A stretch of DNA of 24,254 bases, taken from positions 1 through 24,254 of the forward strand of contig CAZPZZ010000054.1 of assembly GCA_964591245.1 (NCBI GenBank), given 5' to 3'. The DNA comes from CAZPZZ01 sp964591245. GTDB lineage: Bacteria; Acidobacteriota; Vicinamibacteria; Vicinamibacterales; UBA8438. The notes under the pieces are model-generated. The model ran no database searches. It was not told the DNA's origin and saw only the letters and a list, made by a program, of their open reading frames with translations. Numbering within the stretch: position 1 is the stretch's first letter; each line of letters starts with the position of its first letter. A program made the translations under genes and the position numbers. Below, in pieces: positions 8,352-16,229 of this stretch.

Positions 8352-10245
8352 TCTTGCCGAGGAATCCTGGCGCGTACTGGTCTCTCAACCAGAACTCTTT
8401 CTTCGCCTGCACGTTCACCACCGACGGGCGACTCTCGTCGAGAGCCACTTGATAGGCCCGTTCTATCGCAGGCCGGAAATCGGCAGCCTTCGTCACGTAC
8501 TCACCGTGGGCACCAAGCGCCTCACCAAGCTTGTCATAACGGAGATTCTCCTGGAACAGGTGAACGGGAAGCCCAACCTGATTATTCCGTTGCCCTTCCC
8601 AGGTACCCCAAGCGTTGTTGTTGTAGACGATGACGACTGCCGGCAAGCGATACTTCGCCAGCGTCTCCATCTCCATTCCTGTATACCCGAAGCCGGCATC
8701 GCCCGTGATCGCAATTACCGGATGCCCCTTGTAATCCGCCTGTGGTCCCGTCCCTTGCCTCACCGCCGCGGCCACCCCAATTGTGTAGCCTACGTCCGGT
8801 CCGATCGCGCCATACTGATACGCCCCATTCATGATCTGGCCGGGACGAAAACTCCGGAGATAGCGACGCGTATAACGCGCAATGCCATAGCCGCCCTGCA
8901 CAATGGTGGTCTGGTCCGGTGGCAAGGTTCCGTGCACGAAATCTGCCAGTTCCTTCCCAATGACCGCCGGATGGACCGCATCGGTGTACCCCAATCCCGC
9001 CTGGTAGTACTCCTCGTTCTCGGCCTCGAATGCTGTGCGAGCCGCCGCCACCTCGGCGACCCATGCATCATGTCGCATCTCCGGCACGGCCGCGGCCAGC
9101 GCCTCGAGCGCAGCCCGTTCGTCACTTACGATACCGAGATCGATCGGCAAATTACGACCGATGTCCTCGGCCGCCGGATCGATTCGGATATACCGAGCGT
9201 CTGGCCCAAAGGCAAACTCTCCAAGAGTCGGCATGCAGTACTGCCCGACGAGCAGCACCAAGTCAGCGCTGGCCAGCGCGCCGGGAGCAGTATCGGCTGA
9301 TAACGAATGATCTGCCGGGAACTGTCCTTTCGTCGTGCCCGATTCGACCACCGGAATATGCGCCCGTTCTGCCAAATCACGGAGCGCATCCCACGCCCGA
9401 CTGTAGAACACGCCGTTACTGGACACGATGATCGGACGCTCCGCCTCACGCAACAGTGCTACGGCCTGGTCAATCGCTCGTGGGTCGGGAAACGGCTTGG
9501 TGTCGGTACGATACTTCGTCTTGTCGTAGAAGTACTCAATCTCACTGGCATCCCGGAATCTCGCATTGGCAACCTCGGCCGGAAAGTCGAGGTGGACGGG
9601 CTTCGGCACTCCGCTGCGCAGCTGTCGGAATGCATACCCGGCATACTCGTGAATGCGGGCCGGCGTGATCAAACGTTTGCCGTACTTCCGCATACCCTCG
9701 GTGGTCGGCTGCTGATAGGCGTCCTGAATGCCGCGCTCGGTATCTTCAGCGAAGATCGTCTTGTTACTTGCCAAGACCAGTACCGGCGACCTGGCCGAAT
9801 TCGCAGCCGCAATTCCGCAGATCATGTCCGTGAACCCGGGTCCCTCGGTACCGGAAGTCGCCGCCACTTCCCCGGTCACTCGAGTGAACGCATCAGCGGC
9901 ATGGCAGAGGGAACCCTCGTGGCGTCCACCGTAGGTTGGAATTCCCGTGTCCGCGATAGCATGCACGACCGAATAATTCCCCGGACAGCAGAACAGGGCC
10001 GCAACCCCTTCTTCCTTACAGGCTCTGGCAAATACCTGGGCGCCGGTCATGGGAAAGTCCACGGTCGGTAGAGACGCTTTCTTGGCCTCTGCGAACTCGC
10101 TCGGCACGGTGATCGGGCTCACATCGCCCTCTTCAGCCGCTGCCGACACAGCCGCGCCGGTACCCATTGCTGTAGCCGCTCCGCCGGCGCCCAGCACCGC
10201 CTGCTTCATGAACCGCCGTCGTGAGCTCTTCTGGCTAGCACGCAT
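8320..10245 (-). CDS. Tat-exported thiamine-pyrophosphate enzyme, acetolactate synthase-like
   Basis: The 641-residue protein starts with a twin-arginine signal, S8-R-R-R-F-M-K14, followed by an alanine/glycine-rich hydrophobic stretch (about 15-37) that points to folded export by Tat. It then has the three-domain layout of the acetolactate synthase/pyruvate oxidase superfamily. The N-terminal pyrimidine-binding domain carries the likely catalytic Glu110 in GRHEGS. The central domain spans about 255-390. The C-terminal pyrophosphate-binding domain has the TPP motif GDAGFGYTG (515-523) ending in Asn542-544. In that motif the third residue is Ala rather than the usual Gly. The substrate is unknown; acetolactate synthase, oxalyl-CoA decarboxylase and pyruvate oxidase relatives are all possible. 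A good AAGGAG ribosome binding site precedes the ATG. It heads a cluster with an unknown protein and a cytochrome c. Confidence 0.88.
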   Translation of the reverse strand: MRASQKSSRRRFMKQAVLGAGGAATAMGTGAAVSAAAEEGDVSPITVPSEFAEAKKASLPTVDFPMTGAQVFARACKEEGVAALFCCPGNYSVVHAIADTGIPTYGGRHEGSLCHAADAFTRVTGEVAATSGTEGPGFTDMICGIAAANSARSPVLVLASNKTIFAEDTERGIQDAYQQPTTEGMRKYGKRLITPARIHEYAGYAFRQLRSGVPKPVHLDFPAEVANARFRDASEIEYFYDKTKYRTDTKPFPDPRAIDQAVALLREAERPIIVSSNGVFYSRAWDALRDLAERAHIPVVESGTTKGQFPADHSLSADTAPGALASADLVLLVGQYCMPTLGEFAFGPDARYIRIDPAAEDIGRNLPIDLGIVSDERAALEALAAAVPEMRHDAWVAEVAAARTAFEAENEEYYQAGLGYTDAVHPAVIGKELADFVHGTLPPDQTTIVQGGYGIARYTRRYLRSFRPGQIMNGAYQYGAIGPDVGYTIGVAAAVRQGTGPQADYKGHPVIAITGDAGFGYTGMEMETLAKYRLPAVVIVYNNNAWGTWEGQRNNQVGLPVHLFQENLRYDKLGEALGAHGEYVTKAADFRPAIERAYQVALDESRPSVVNVQAKKEFWLRDQYAPGFLGKIEPGVMSYYH

Positions 10246-10250
10246 AACTG

Positions 10251-10256
10251 CTCCTT
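10251..10256 (-). promoter_or_regulatory. ribosome binding site of the TPP enzyme gene
   Basis: AAGGAG on the minus strand, five bases before the ATG at 10245. It is one of the best Shine-Dalgarno matches in the window and fixes the start immediately before the Tat signal. The 198-base gap up to 10443 has a 7-base inverted repeat (CTGTTCT at 10291, AGAACAG at 10334) but no promoter I could call with confidence. Confidence 0.65.
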
Positions 10257-10443
10257 AAATCTTCCACTCCACACAAACCGAGACGCGTTTCTGTTCTCAG
10301 GATGGGATCCGTATCGGCAACCGTCCTTCACTCAGAACAGGGACTTGCCCTGATCGCGCTCTCTACCACTGCCCCCACCCGAACTCCATATCAGTGATAC
10401 CAGAGAATGGCACGTCCGCCACGGTTGGTGCAAGCGGCTCACA

Positions 10444-11256
10444 TTAGTCCGCGACCGCGACCACTACATCGCGCGCGCAACGAACGCCCACGTTACTTGT
10501 CTGTCCTGTTTCAGCAAACGGCAGGCGCACCGAGGTCCGCAGGACGCCCGGGAAATTCAGCCACGACCCCCCGCGCGCGATACGAGCGTAACCACTGGAT
10601 GCTCCCGGCGGATCCACTGCCGGCGAGCGGCGATAGTCATCATCGTCGAGCCAACCATCGACCCACTCCCACACATTGCCGGTCATGTCATACACACCGA
10701 AATCATTAGGTGGAAAAGAGCGGACGGGAGCCGTGTTGCGCCAGATATCAGCCCCGCCAGTCGCACCGCTACAACATTCCTCAGCTCCATAATTCGCGTA
10801 GTCACGCGACGGCTCGTTGCCCCACGCATAGATGAGCCCGCTTCGCCCACCGCGTGCCGCATACTCCCATTCGGCCTCAGTCGGCAGACGTGCATCTGCC
10901 CAGACACAAAACGCCGCTGCATCGCCCCAGCTGACCAGGACGACGGGATGCTCCGATGTCTGCGGAAAGTCAGGTGCAGGAGGGTTACCTTGCCCGTCTG
11001 ACCTCACAAACTCGGCGTACTCGATCACCGTCACCTCAGACGCCATGATCTCGAAGGGCGCGAGAAACGTCACCTCATGCTGCGGTCGCTCCGTGTCGAG
11101 ACAGGCAGCATCGGAATCGACGCACCCCATCAAGAAGGTGCCGGCTGGGATCCGGATCCAGTCGAGCTCCAGGCGCGTCTGCGCCCCAGCCTCGCCCAGC
11201 ACCCCACCGCCCAACACGCTGAAGAACAACAGCACCAACGCAGACGTCATCTTCAT
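10444..11256 (-). CDS. exported SUMF1/formylglycine-generating-enzyme-fold protein
   Basis: The 270-residue protein has a signal peptide (about 1-25, ending AGAQ) and then a complete SUMF1 domain: WIRIPAGTFLMGC, the ASEVTVIEYAEFV segment, PVVLVSWGDAAAFC, LPTEAEWEYAARGG, DMTGNVWEWVDGW, RGGSWLN and the closing SNVGVRCAR. In true formylglycine-generating enzymes two cysteines five positions apart lie between the GGS and GFRC motifs. Here that stretch reads VLRTSVRL and has none, so this is unlikely to make formylglycine. Members of this superfamily without the cysteines have other roles, for example PvdO- and EgtB-like proteins. An open frame extends upstream to 11331, but the ATG at 11256 follows a strong GAGGGG and begins the signal peptide. 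It is last in the cluster after the gamma-glutamyltransferase-like gene; no sulfatase is nearby. Confidence 0.88.
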   Translation of the reverse strand: MKMTSALVLLFFSVLGGGVLGEAGAQTRLELDWIRIPAGTFLMGCVDSDAACLDTERPQHEVTFLAPFEIMASEVTVIEYAEFVRSDGQGNPPAPDFPQTSEHPVVLVSWGDAAAFCVWADARLPTEAEWEYAARGGRSGLIYAWGNEPSRDYANYGAEECCSGATGGADIWRNTAPVRSFPPNDFGVYDMTGNVWEWVDGWLDDDDYRRSPAVDPPGASSGYARIARGGSWLNFPGVLRTSVRLPFAETGQTSNVGVRCARDVVVAVAD

Positions 11257-11264
11257 CTGTCGCC

Positions 11265-11270
11265 CCCCTC
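11265..11270 (-). promoter_or_regulatory. ribosome binding site of the SUMF1-fold gene
   Basis: GAGGGG on the minus strand, within AAAGAGGGGGGCG, eight bases before the ATG at 11256. It decides the start in favour of the signal peptide rather than the longer open frame that overlaps the upstream gene. Confidence 0.6.
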
Positions 11271-11290
11271 TTTCTTCGACCGACAGGTCC

Positions 11291-13141
11291 TCACCAGCCG
11301 ACGGCATACATTGTTTGTCGTGGATCGGCACCGGCCACCATTACGCCGGAGCCAGACCGGCGGAACATCCCCTGCACATTCCCAATCCCGTACCCAGGCA
11401 GGAGCTCGACCTCATGCCCAAGCGCCGCCAACCGGTTCAACACCGAGTCAGGCATCCTGTCTTCCAGCTGAACCGTCACGGCGACGCCCTCCTCGAAGAA
11501 GCTCGGGGTCGCGCGCAGTGACACTCGAGGCGCCTCGATGGCCTCTTGAATCCCCATACCAAAGTCAATGACATTCACGATCGTCTGCAACACGGCCGGG
11601 CCAACGGATCTACCCTCTTGCCCCGCGAGAGCGAGTACGACTTGCCCCTCATTCAGGACAAGAGTGGGTGCACCGTTGACCACCGGAACACGTCCTCCTC
11701 TCGGATATCCCGGGTGATCTGGATCCGGCGCAGCGGCACCGATCCGCATGCCGTTCTGCAATATGAGACCAGTATTTCCCACGACGACGCCAGTTCCCCA
11801 GCGACTCCCCAGGGTGGGGTTCGCGACAACAATATTGCCCCAGCGATCAAACACCGATAGGCTGGCCGTACCACCTGGTGCAGACATCTCATCAAGACGC
11901 CGACCACCAGATGCTCGTGCCTCCGGCTCTCCCTCAGCCAGGGAACCCGGCGCAGGAAACACCATAGCCTCATCTGGCGATATCAACCGCCGTCGAACGT
12001 CCGCGAACGCCTTGGATATGAGTCCAGGTGGCACCTCGACTTCGCCGGGATCGGCCACGAACCCGTGCGCATCAGCTTTGGCGATCTTCACGGCCTCGAT
12101 AATCAGGTGCAGCACGTCAGCGGACCCCGGTTCCATCGACGCCAGATCGAACCCCTCGAGCACATCGAGGGCAAGCAGCACCTCCACCCCCCCTCGTGCC
12201 GGAGCGGCGGGTCCATGAATCTCGTATCCGCGATAGGTGGTAGTGGCAGGCTCTGTCCATTCCGGTTGATAGCCAGCGAAATCGCCCCTCGTGAGCAGCC
12301 CCTCTTCGCGGTCAAGGAACCGGACCATGTCACGAGCCATGTCTCCCCGGTAAAACCGGGTAAAGGCAGCGCGTAACCCCGCCTGCCGATCCGCTCCATT
12401 AATGCGGGAAGTTTCTTCCGCCTCCACGAGTTTGTGGAGTGTGCGGGCAAGATCCGGATACGAGACAGGGTGCCCCACCTCTGGAAGTTCACCATCAGGC
12501 ATGAACACTGCGGCGGTTGTCGGATAGCGCTCGAACAGTTCGGGAGCAGCCGCCATTGCCGCCACAGCTGGTGCTGTCAGCGGGTGCCCCTGCTCCGCGT
12601 ATTCGATGGCGGGTTGGAGCGCTTGACCCAGTGTCATGACGCCAAACCGTTCGAGCAACTCTATCCATGCACCAACCAGTCCAGGCACGACCCCCGCGCG
12701 TACGCCACGATAGAGACTTGCTGCATCAGGCTCAGCGGTCCCGAGCCGGGCGGCCGCCACCCCGGTAGCATTCAAGGTGTACACACCGTTGGTTTCAGCG
12801 TCGTACACCGTCAGGACAACGCCGCCTCCGACACCAGAGGCCATCGGCTCCACCGACGCCAGGGTCCCCATCACGGTGACAGCCGCATCAGCTGCAGTAC
12901 CACCCTGCATCAGCACGCGCATACCGGCCATAGAGGCGAGCGGGTGTCCAGCGGCCACGAGTCCCTGCACCCCCGGCACCGCCGGGCGATGCGCAAGCAA
13001 GCCGTCCGTCAGCACGGTGACCGGTATTTCCGCATCCACCGATGCAGACGAAACGCGTTCTCGATCGCCACGCTCGACGCAGGCACCGGCACACCCCACC
13101 AGGACGCAGACCAAGAGACTCAATCGGCCAATCAGTGTCAC
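11291..13141 (-). CDS. ggt: gamma-glutamyltransferase-family lipoprotein, divergent active site
   Basis: This 616-residue Ntn-hydrolase-fold protein starts with GTG and has a lipoprotein signal with lipobox Leu-Val-Gly-Cys17. Family features are VAAGHPLASMAGMRVLMQGGTAADAAV, GVGGGVVLTVYD and VPGLVGAWIELLERFG. The probable autocleavage point before Thr425 (APGGTASLSVFDRWGN) separates large and small subunits. The end GADPRQTMYAVGW resembles the family C-terminus. Compared with E. coli GGT, the Arg that binds the glutamate carboxylate is absent (LNATGVAAA instead of LDFRE-AP). The serine pair segment reads PVVNGAPT, and the Gly-Gly oxyanion motif is changed (LAGQEGRSV). The fold and nucleophile are therefore kept, but gamma-glutamyl substrates are doubtful; the symbol denotes family only. 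It lies 33 bases after ridA and 34 bases before the SUMF1-fold gene, so an operon is likely. Confidence 0.88.
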   Translation of the reverse strand: MTLIGRLSLLVCVLVGCAGACVERGDRERVSSASVDAEIPVTVLTDGLLAHRPAVPGVQGLVAAGHPLASMAGMRVLMQGGTAADAAVTVMGTLASVEPMASGVGGGVVLTVYDAETNGVYTLNATGVAAARLGTAEPDAASLYRGVRAGVVPGLVGAWIELLERFGVMTLGQALQPAIEYAEQGHPLTAPAVAAMAAAPELFERYPTTAAVFMPDGELPEVGHPVSYPDLARTLHKLVEAEETSRINGADRQAGLRAAFTRFYRGDMARDMVRFLDREEGLLTRGDFAGYQPEWTEPATTTYRGYEIHGPAAPARGGVEVLLALDVLEGFDLASMEPGSADVLHLIIEAVKIAKADAHGFVADPGEVEVPPGLISKAFADVRRRLISPDEAMVFPAPGSLAEGEPEARASGGRRLDEMSAPGGTASLSVFDRWGNIVVANPTLGSRWGTGVVVGNTGLILQNGMRIGAAAPDPDHPGYPRGGRVPVVNGAPTLVLNEGQVVLALAGQEGRSVGPAVLQTIVNVIDFGMGIQEAIEAPRVSLRATPSFFEEGVAVTVQLEDRMPDSVLNRLAALGHEVELLPGYGIGNVQGMFRRSGSGVMVAGADPRQTMYAVGW

Positions 13142-13174
13142 GATTTCAGGTTTCCTGAAGAGAGCCCCGCGGCA

Positions 13175-13636
13175 TCAAGAGCGACGGACCGCAATGCCCA
13201 TCACCTCAAACCGGGCTCCGCGGAGCAACTCACCCGATCCGATAAATGCACGAGCGGGCGGATCGCCAGAGAAATACGACGAATAGACCGCATTGAAGGC
13301 TCCATAATCGGCCACATCCGAACAAAACACCTGGACCTGGACAAGATCGTCCATCGTCATTCCGGCTTGCCCGAGCAACGCCTGAATCTGGTCCAGCGCA
13401 TTCTGTGCCTCTTGCTGTGGATCAGCGGGTATCTCCCCGCTCTCTGGATCCAACCCAAGGCGTCCAGACAGATACAACGTATCTCCAGCCAGTACCGCAT
13501 CGCTGAACGGAGCCTGTGTCGTCCGGCCTGGCAAATTGATGATACGGGAACCCGGCTGAGCCCACACCTGCGTCAACCCCGCCACGGCCACCCCGCCCAA
13601 CACCACACCGGCACAAAAAATCCGCATCACCCTCAT
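13175..13636 (-). CDS. exported RidA/YjgF-family imine deaminase
   Basis: The 153-residue protein has an N-terminal signal peptide (about 1-27, ending VWAQ) before a full RidA domain, so it is probably periplasmic; classical RidA is cytosolic. RidA proteins hydrolyse reactive enamine/imine intermediates. The catalytic-type Arg129 (PPARAF) and Glu144 (ARFEVMGIAV) keep the 15-residue spacing of Arg105 and Glu120 in E. coli RidA, so activity is plausible. The start overlaps the stop of the quinone oxidoreductase gene by 4 bases (ATGA), giving coupled translation. The exported setting, next to a lipoprotein amidohydrolase relative, suggests work on an extracytoplasmic amine or amino acid derivative; this is inference. 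Confidence 0.9.
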   Translation of the reverse strand: MRVMRIFCAGVVLGGVAVAGLTQVWAQPGSRIINLPGRTTQAPFSDAVLAGDTLYLSGRLGLDPESGEIPADPQQEAQNALDQIQALLGQAGMTMDDLVQVQVFCSDVADYGAFNAVYSSYFSGDPPARAFIGSGELLRGARFEVMGIAVRRS

Positions 13637-14622
13637 GACATCTCTCCTTCGATGGTCAACACGGTCGACCCGGTCGTCTTTCGAGCTTCCAGCTCTCGAT
13701 GCGCTTGGGCCGCCTGATCCAGTGGAAGCTCCTGGCTCACCGAAATCGTCACCGCGCCACTGCGCACCACGTCGAACAGGTCCGTCGTCGTGGCCTCGAG
13801 TTCGTCTCGCGTTCCGATGTAGCTGGCTAGCGTGGGACGGGTCAAAAACAGGGACCCTTTCGCCGCCAGCACTCCGGGACTAAATGGGTCAACCGCTCCA
13901 GACGCATTGCCATAGCTGACCATCAGTCCACGTGGCTGTAAACAATCAAGGGATGCCGTGAACGTGTCTTTACCGATTGAATCGAACACGACAGGAACCC
14001 CTGCGCCGTCGGTGATTTGCTTGACCCGCTCAACCACATCCTCACGGGTGTACACGATGGGGTGATCACATCCGTACGCCCGCGCGAGTTCGGCCTTCGC
14101 CTCGGTTCCGACCGTGCCAATCACGCGAGCCCCAAGATGCTTCGCCCACTGGCAGGCAATCAGTCCCACGCCTCCCGCGGCAGCGTGCAGCAAGATCGTG
14201 TCGCCCGGCTTGATAGGGTAAATCCGCCGCAGCAAGTACTGGACCGTGCAGCCCTTGAGCATCATGCCAGCCGCCTGTACTGCCGAGATTTCGTCCGGTA
14301 AACGCACGAGCCGAGCTGCATCGATCACCCGCCGCTCGGTATAACTTCCGAGGCTCATGCAGTACGCGACCCTATCGCCGATCGCGACTTCACTCACACC
14401 CTCACCAACAGCCTCCACAACACCGGCTCCTTCGTTCCCGATGATCGCGGGCATAGCCGGCACCGGGTAGAGTCCTGTTCGATGGTAAACATCGATGAAG
14501 TTCAAGCCTGCAGCGTCCTGCCGGATCAGCGCCTGCCCAGGCCCCGGGTCGCCGGGCTCCATGTTTTCCCACCGCAACACTTCCGGACCACCATGTTCGT
14601 GTATGCAAATCGCTTTGGTCAT
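13633..14622 (-). CDS. qor: zinc-independent quinone oxidoreductase (MDR family, QorA-like)
   Basis: The 329-residue medium-chain reductase lacks the catalytic and structural zinc cysteines of alcohol dehydrogenases. It carries the quinone oxidoreductase signature region GNEGAGVVEAVGEGV near residues 62-76. The NADPH-binding Rossmann motif AAAGGVGLIACQWAK follows in the middle, then VFDSIGKDTF and the typical LDQAAQAHRELEARKTTGS near the end. It would reduce quinones or activated double bonds with NADPH in the cytoplasm. It is the first gene of the cluster running into ridA (4-base overlap). The 190-base region between it and the divergent glcF should hold promoters for both directions, but I could not assign boxes. 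Confidence 0.92.
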   Translation of the reverse strand: MTKAICIHEHGGPEVLRWENMEPGDPGPGQALIRQDAAGLNFIDVYHRTGLYPVPAMPAIIGNEGAGVVEAVGEGVSEVAIGDRVAYCMSLGSYTERRVIDAARLVRLPDEISAVQAAGMMLKGCTVQYLLRRIYPIKPGDTILLHAAAGGVGLIACQWAKHLGARVIGTVGTEAKAELARAYGCDHPIVYTREDVVERVKQITDGAGVPVVFDSIGKDTFTASLDCLQPRGLMVSYGNASGAVDPFSPGVLAAKGSLFLTRPTLASYIGTRDELEATTTDLFDVVRSGAVTISVSQELPLDQAAQAHRELEARKTTGSTVLTIEGEMS

Positions 14623-14812
14623 CGTCCGGAATCATACTGCGGAGAGCACCCTCGACGAAGGGCGCGTGTCTTTACACGTCGTTATCGGACCTAGAACGAG
14701 TATTCTTGTTGCGGCACAGGGGAACCGCAGCTGGGGCAGAACGGGGGACGAGCTCGCGTAGCCAAGAGCCTTCGAGCTGCAGAAAACACCCCCGTGGGAG
14801 AGGAAGCAGGCG

Positions 14813-16138
14813 TTGACCGTTTCGACCGTGTCCACGATCCGTTCTACATTCGATCCAGAGCACCCTCCAGACCCCGCCCTTGTGGCCGACTGTGTCCACT
14901 GCGGGTTCTGCCTCCCGACTTGCCCGACATACGTACTCTGGGGCCGGGAAACGGATTCGCCACGCGGACGAATTGCGCTCATCAAGGGAGGCCTTGAGGG
15001 TAAGACCGACCTGACAAACCAGTTCGCGCGCCACTTCGACACATGCCTTGGTTGCATGGCGTGCATGACCGCCTGTCCTTCCGGAGTGCAATACGACAAA
15101 CTCGTCGAATCTACCCGGCCGCAACTCGAACGGAATACGACACGCACGCTCGGGGATCGGTTATTCAGGCGATTGATCTTCTCTCTCTTCCCCTATCCGG
15201 GGCGTCTCCGCCTCGTGGCAAGCAAGTTATGGGGATACCAGCGTTCAGGCCTGCAGCGGTTGGTGAGAGCGAGCGGTCTTCTCAAGTTGCTGCCGCCCAG
15301 ACTCCGAGCCATGGAGGCAGTGCTCCCGAAGGTATCGCTACGTGGCGCCTGGGCGTCAGCACCGTCGCATGTACCGTCATCTGGAACACAACGGCGACGC
15401 GTCGGACTACTCCTTGGATGCGTGCAACGGGTCTTCTTCGACTCCGTGAACCAAGCCACGATACGTGTCCTCGCTGCTGAAGGATGCGACGTGGTGATTC
15501 CGCAGGCCCAGAGCTGTTGTGGTGCCTTGATGCTGCACTCCGGTCTCGAACAGGACGCCGCTGCGCTCGCACGGCAGTTTATCGACGCATTCGAAGCCGA
15601 GGCCGAAGAGGTCGATACACTCGTGATCAACGCGGCGGGATGCGGCTCCACCCTCAAGGAATACGGCCACCTACTACGAGACGACCCGGCCTACGCGAGC
15701 CGCGCACAAGCACTTGCAGACAAGTGCAAAGACATTTCAGAGCTTCTGGACGAGTTGGAACCCCGAGCGCCACGACATCCAATTCCGCTCAAAATCGCGT
15801 ACCACGACGCCTGTCACCTGCAACATGCACAAGGCGTCACTGCCGAACCCAGGCGAGTGCTCAAGACGATTCCAGACCTGGAACTCTGCGAAATCCCCGA
15901 AGCTGGTATCTGCTGTGGCTCGGCAGGAATCTACAATTTAGTCGAACCAGAGGCGGCCAGCGATCTTGGCGACCGTAAGGCCCATCACATCCTCGCGACA
16001 GAAGCCGATGCGCTTGTGTCTAGCAATCCCGGGTGTCTCCTGCAGATCGCCAGCCGACTGGCTCCATCAAAGAAGCCACTGCGTACCTACCACCTCGTGG
16101 AGCTGCTGGACGCCTCGATCAGGGGAACGACACTCTAG
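14813..16138 (+). CDS. glcF: glycolate oxidase iron-sulfur subunit GlcF
   Basis: GlcF passes electrons from the flavin subunits GlcD and GlcE toward the quinone pool. The 441-residue protein has two 4Fe-4S ferredoxin motifs: Cys27/30/33/37 (CVHCGFCLPTCP) and Cys78/81/84/88 (CLGCMACMTACP). Two CCG domains follow, with QSCCGALMLHSG and GICCGSAGIYN, together with the HDACHLQHAQG segment. The start is a TTG at 14813, supported by AGGAAG six bases upstream and by the absence of a better in-frame ATG nearby. Unlike the usual glcDEF operon, it runs toward glcE on the opposite strand, with 91 bases between the stops. Confidence 0.94.
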   Translation: MTVSTVSTIRSTFDPEHPPDPALVADCVHCGFCLPTCPTYVLWGRETDSPRGRIALIKGGLEGKTDLTNQFARHFDTCLGCMACMTACPSGVQYDKLVESTRPQLERNTTRTLGDRLFRRLIFSLFPYPGRLRLVASKLWGYQRSGLQRLVRASGLLKLLPPRLRAMEAVLPKVSLRGAWASAPSHVPSSGTQRRRVGLLLGCVQRVFFDSVNQATIRVLAAEGCDVVIPQAQSCCGALMLHSGLEQDAAALARQFIDAFEAEAEEVDTLVINAAGCGSTLKEYGHLLRDDPAYASRAQALADKCKDISELLDELEPRAPRHPIPLKIAYHDACHLQHAQGVTAEPRRVLKTIPDLELCEIPEAGICCGSAGIYNLVEPEAASDLGDRKAHHILATEADALVSSNPGCLLQIASRLAPSKKPLRTYHLVELLDASIRGTTL

Positions 16139-16229
16139 GGGGACGCCGGACGACAACGGGTCTCACCCAGCTACGACGAGGCACGCGTCACCGACAGGGT
16201 CGACGCCTCTGCCAGTAAACCTCCTCGGG

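Noticed and set aside
8323..10071. Two plus-strand open frames opposite the TPP enzyme (8323-9300 and 9307-10071)
   Set aside because: Antisense to a full-length enzyme with clear motifs, with no recognisable protein features of their own.
10291..10340. Inverted repeat CTGTTCT/AGAACAG upstream of the TPP enzyme as an operator
   Set aside because: Only 7 bases per arm with a 36-base spacer and no matching promoter boxes; expected by chance at this scale.
10444..11256. Formylglycine-generating enzyme with a partner sulfatase
   Set aside because: The catalytic cysteine pair is absent and no sulfatase gene is in the window.
12434..13717. Long plus-strand open frame (427 codons) opposite the GGT-like and RidA genes
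   Set aside because: Its product is rich in Arg, His and Pro with no domain, and it lies antisense to two well-supported genes; it is a by-product of GC-rich codon use.
16139..16229. Terminator between convergent glcF and glcE
   Set aside because: Only a weak GAGGC/GCCTC pairing with a large loop and no T-run, so I could not support a terminator.
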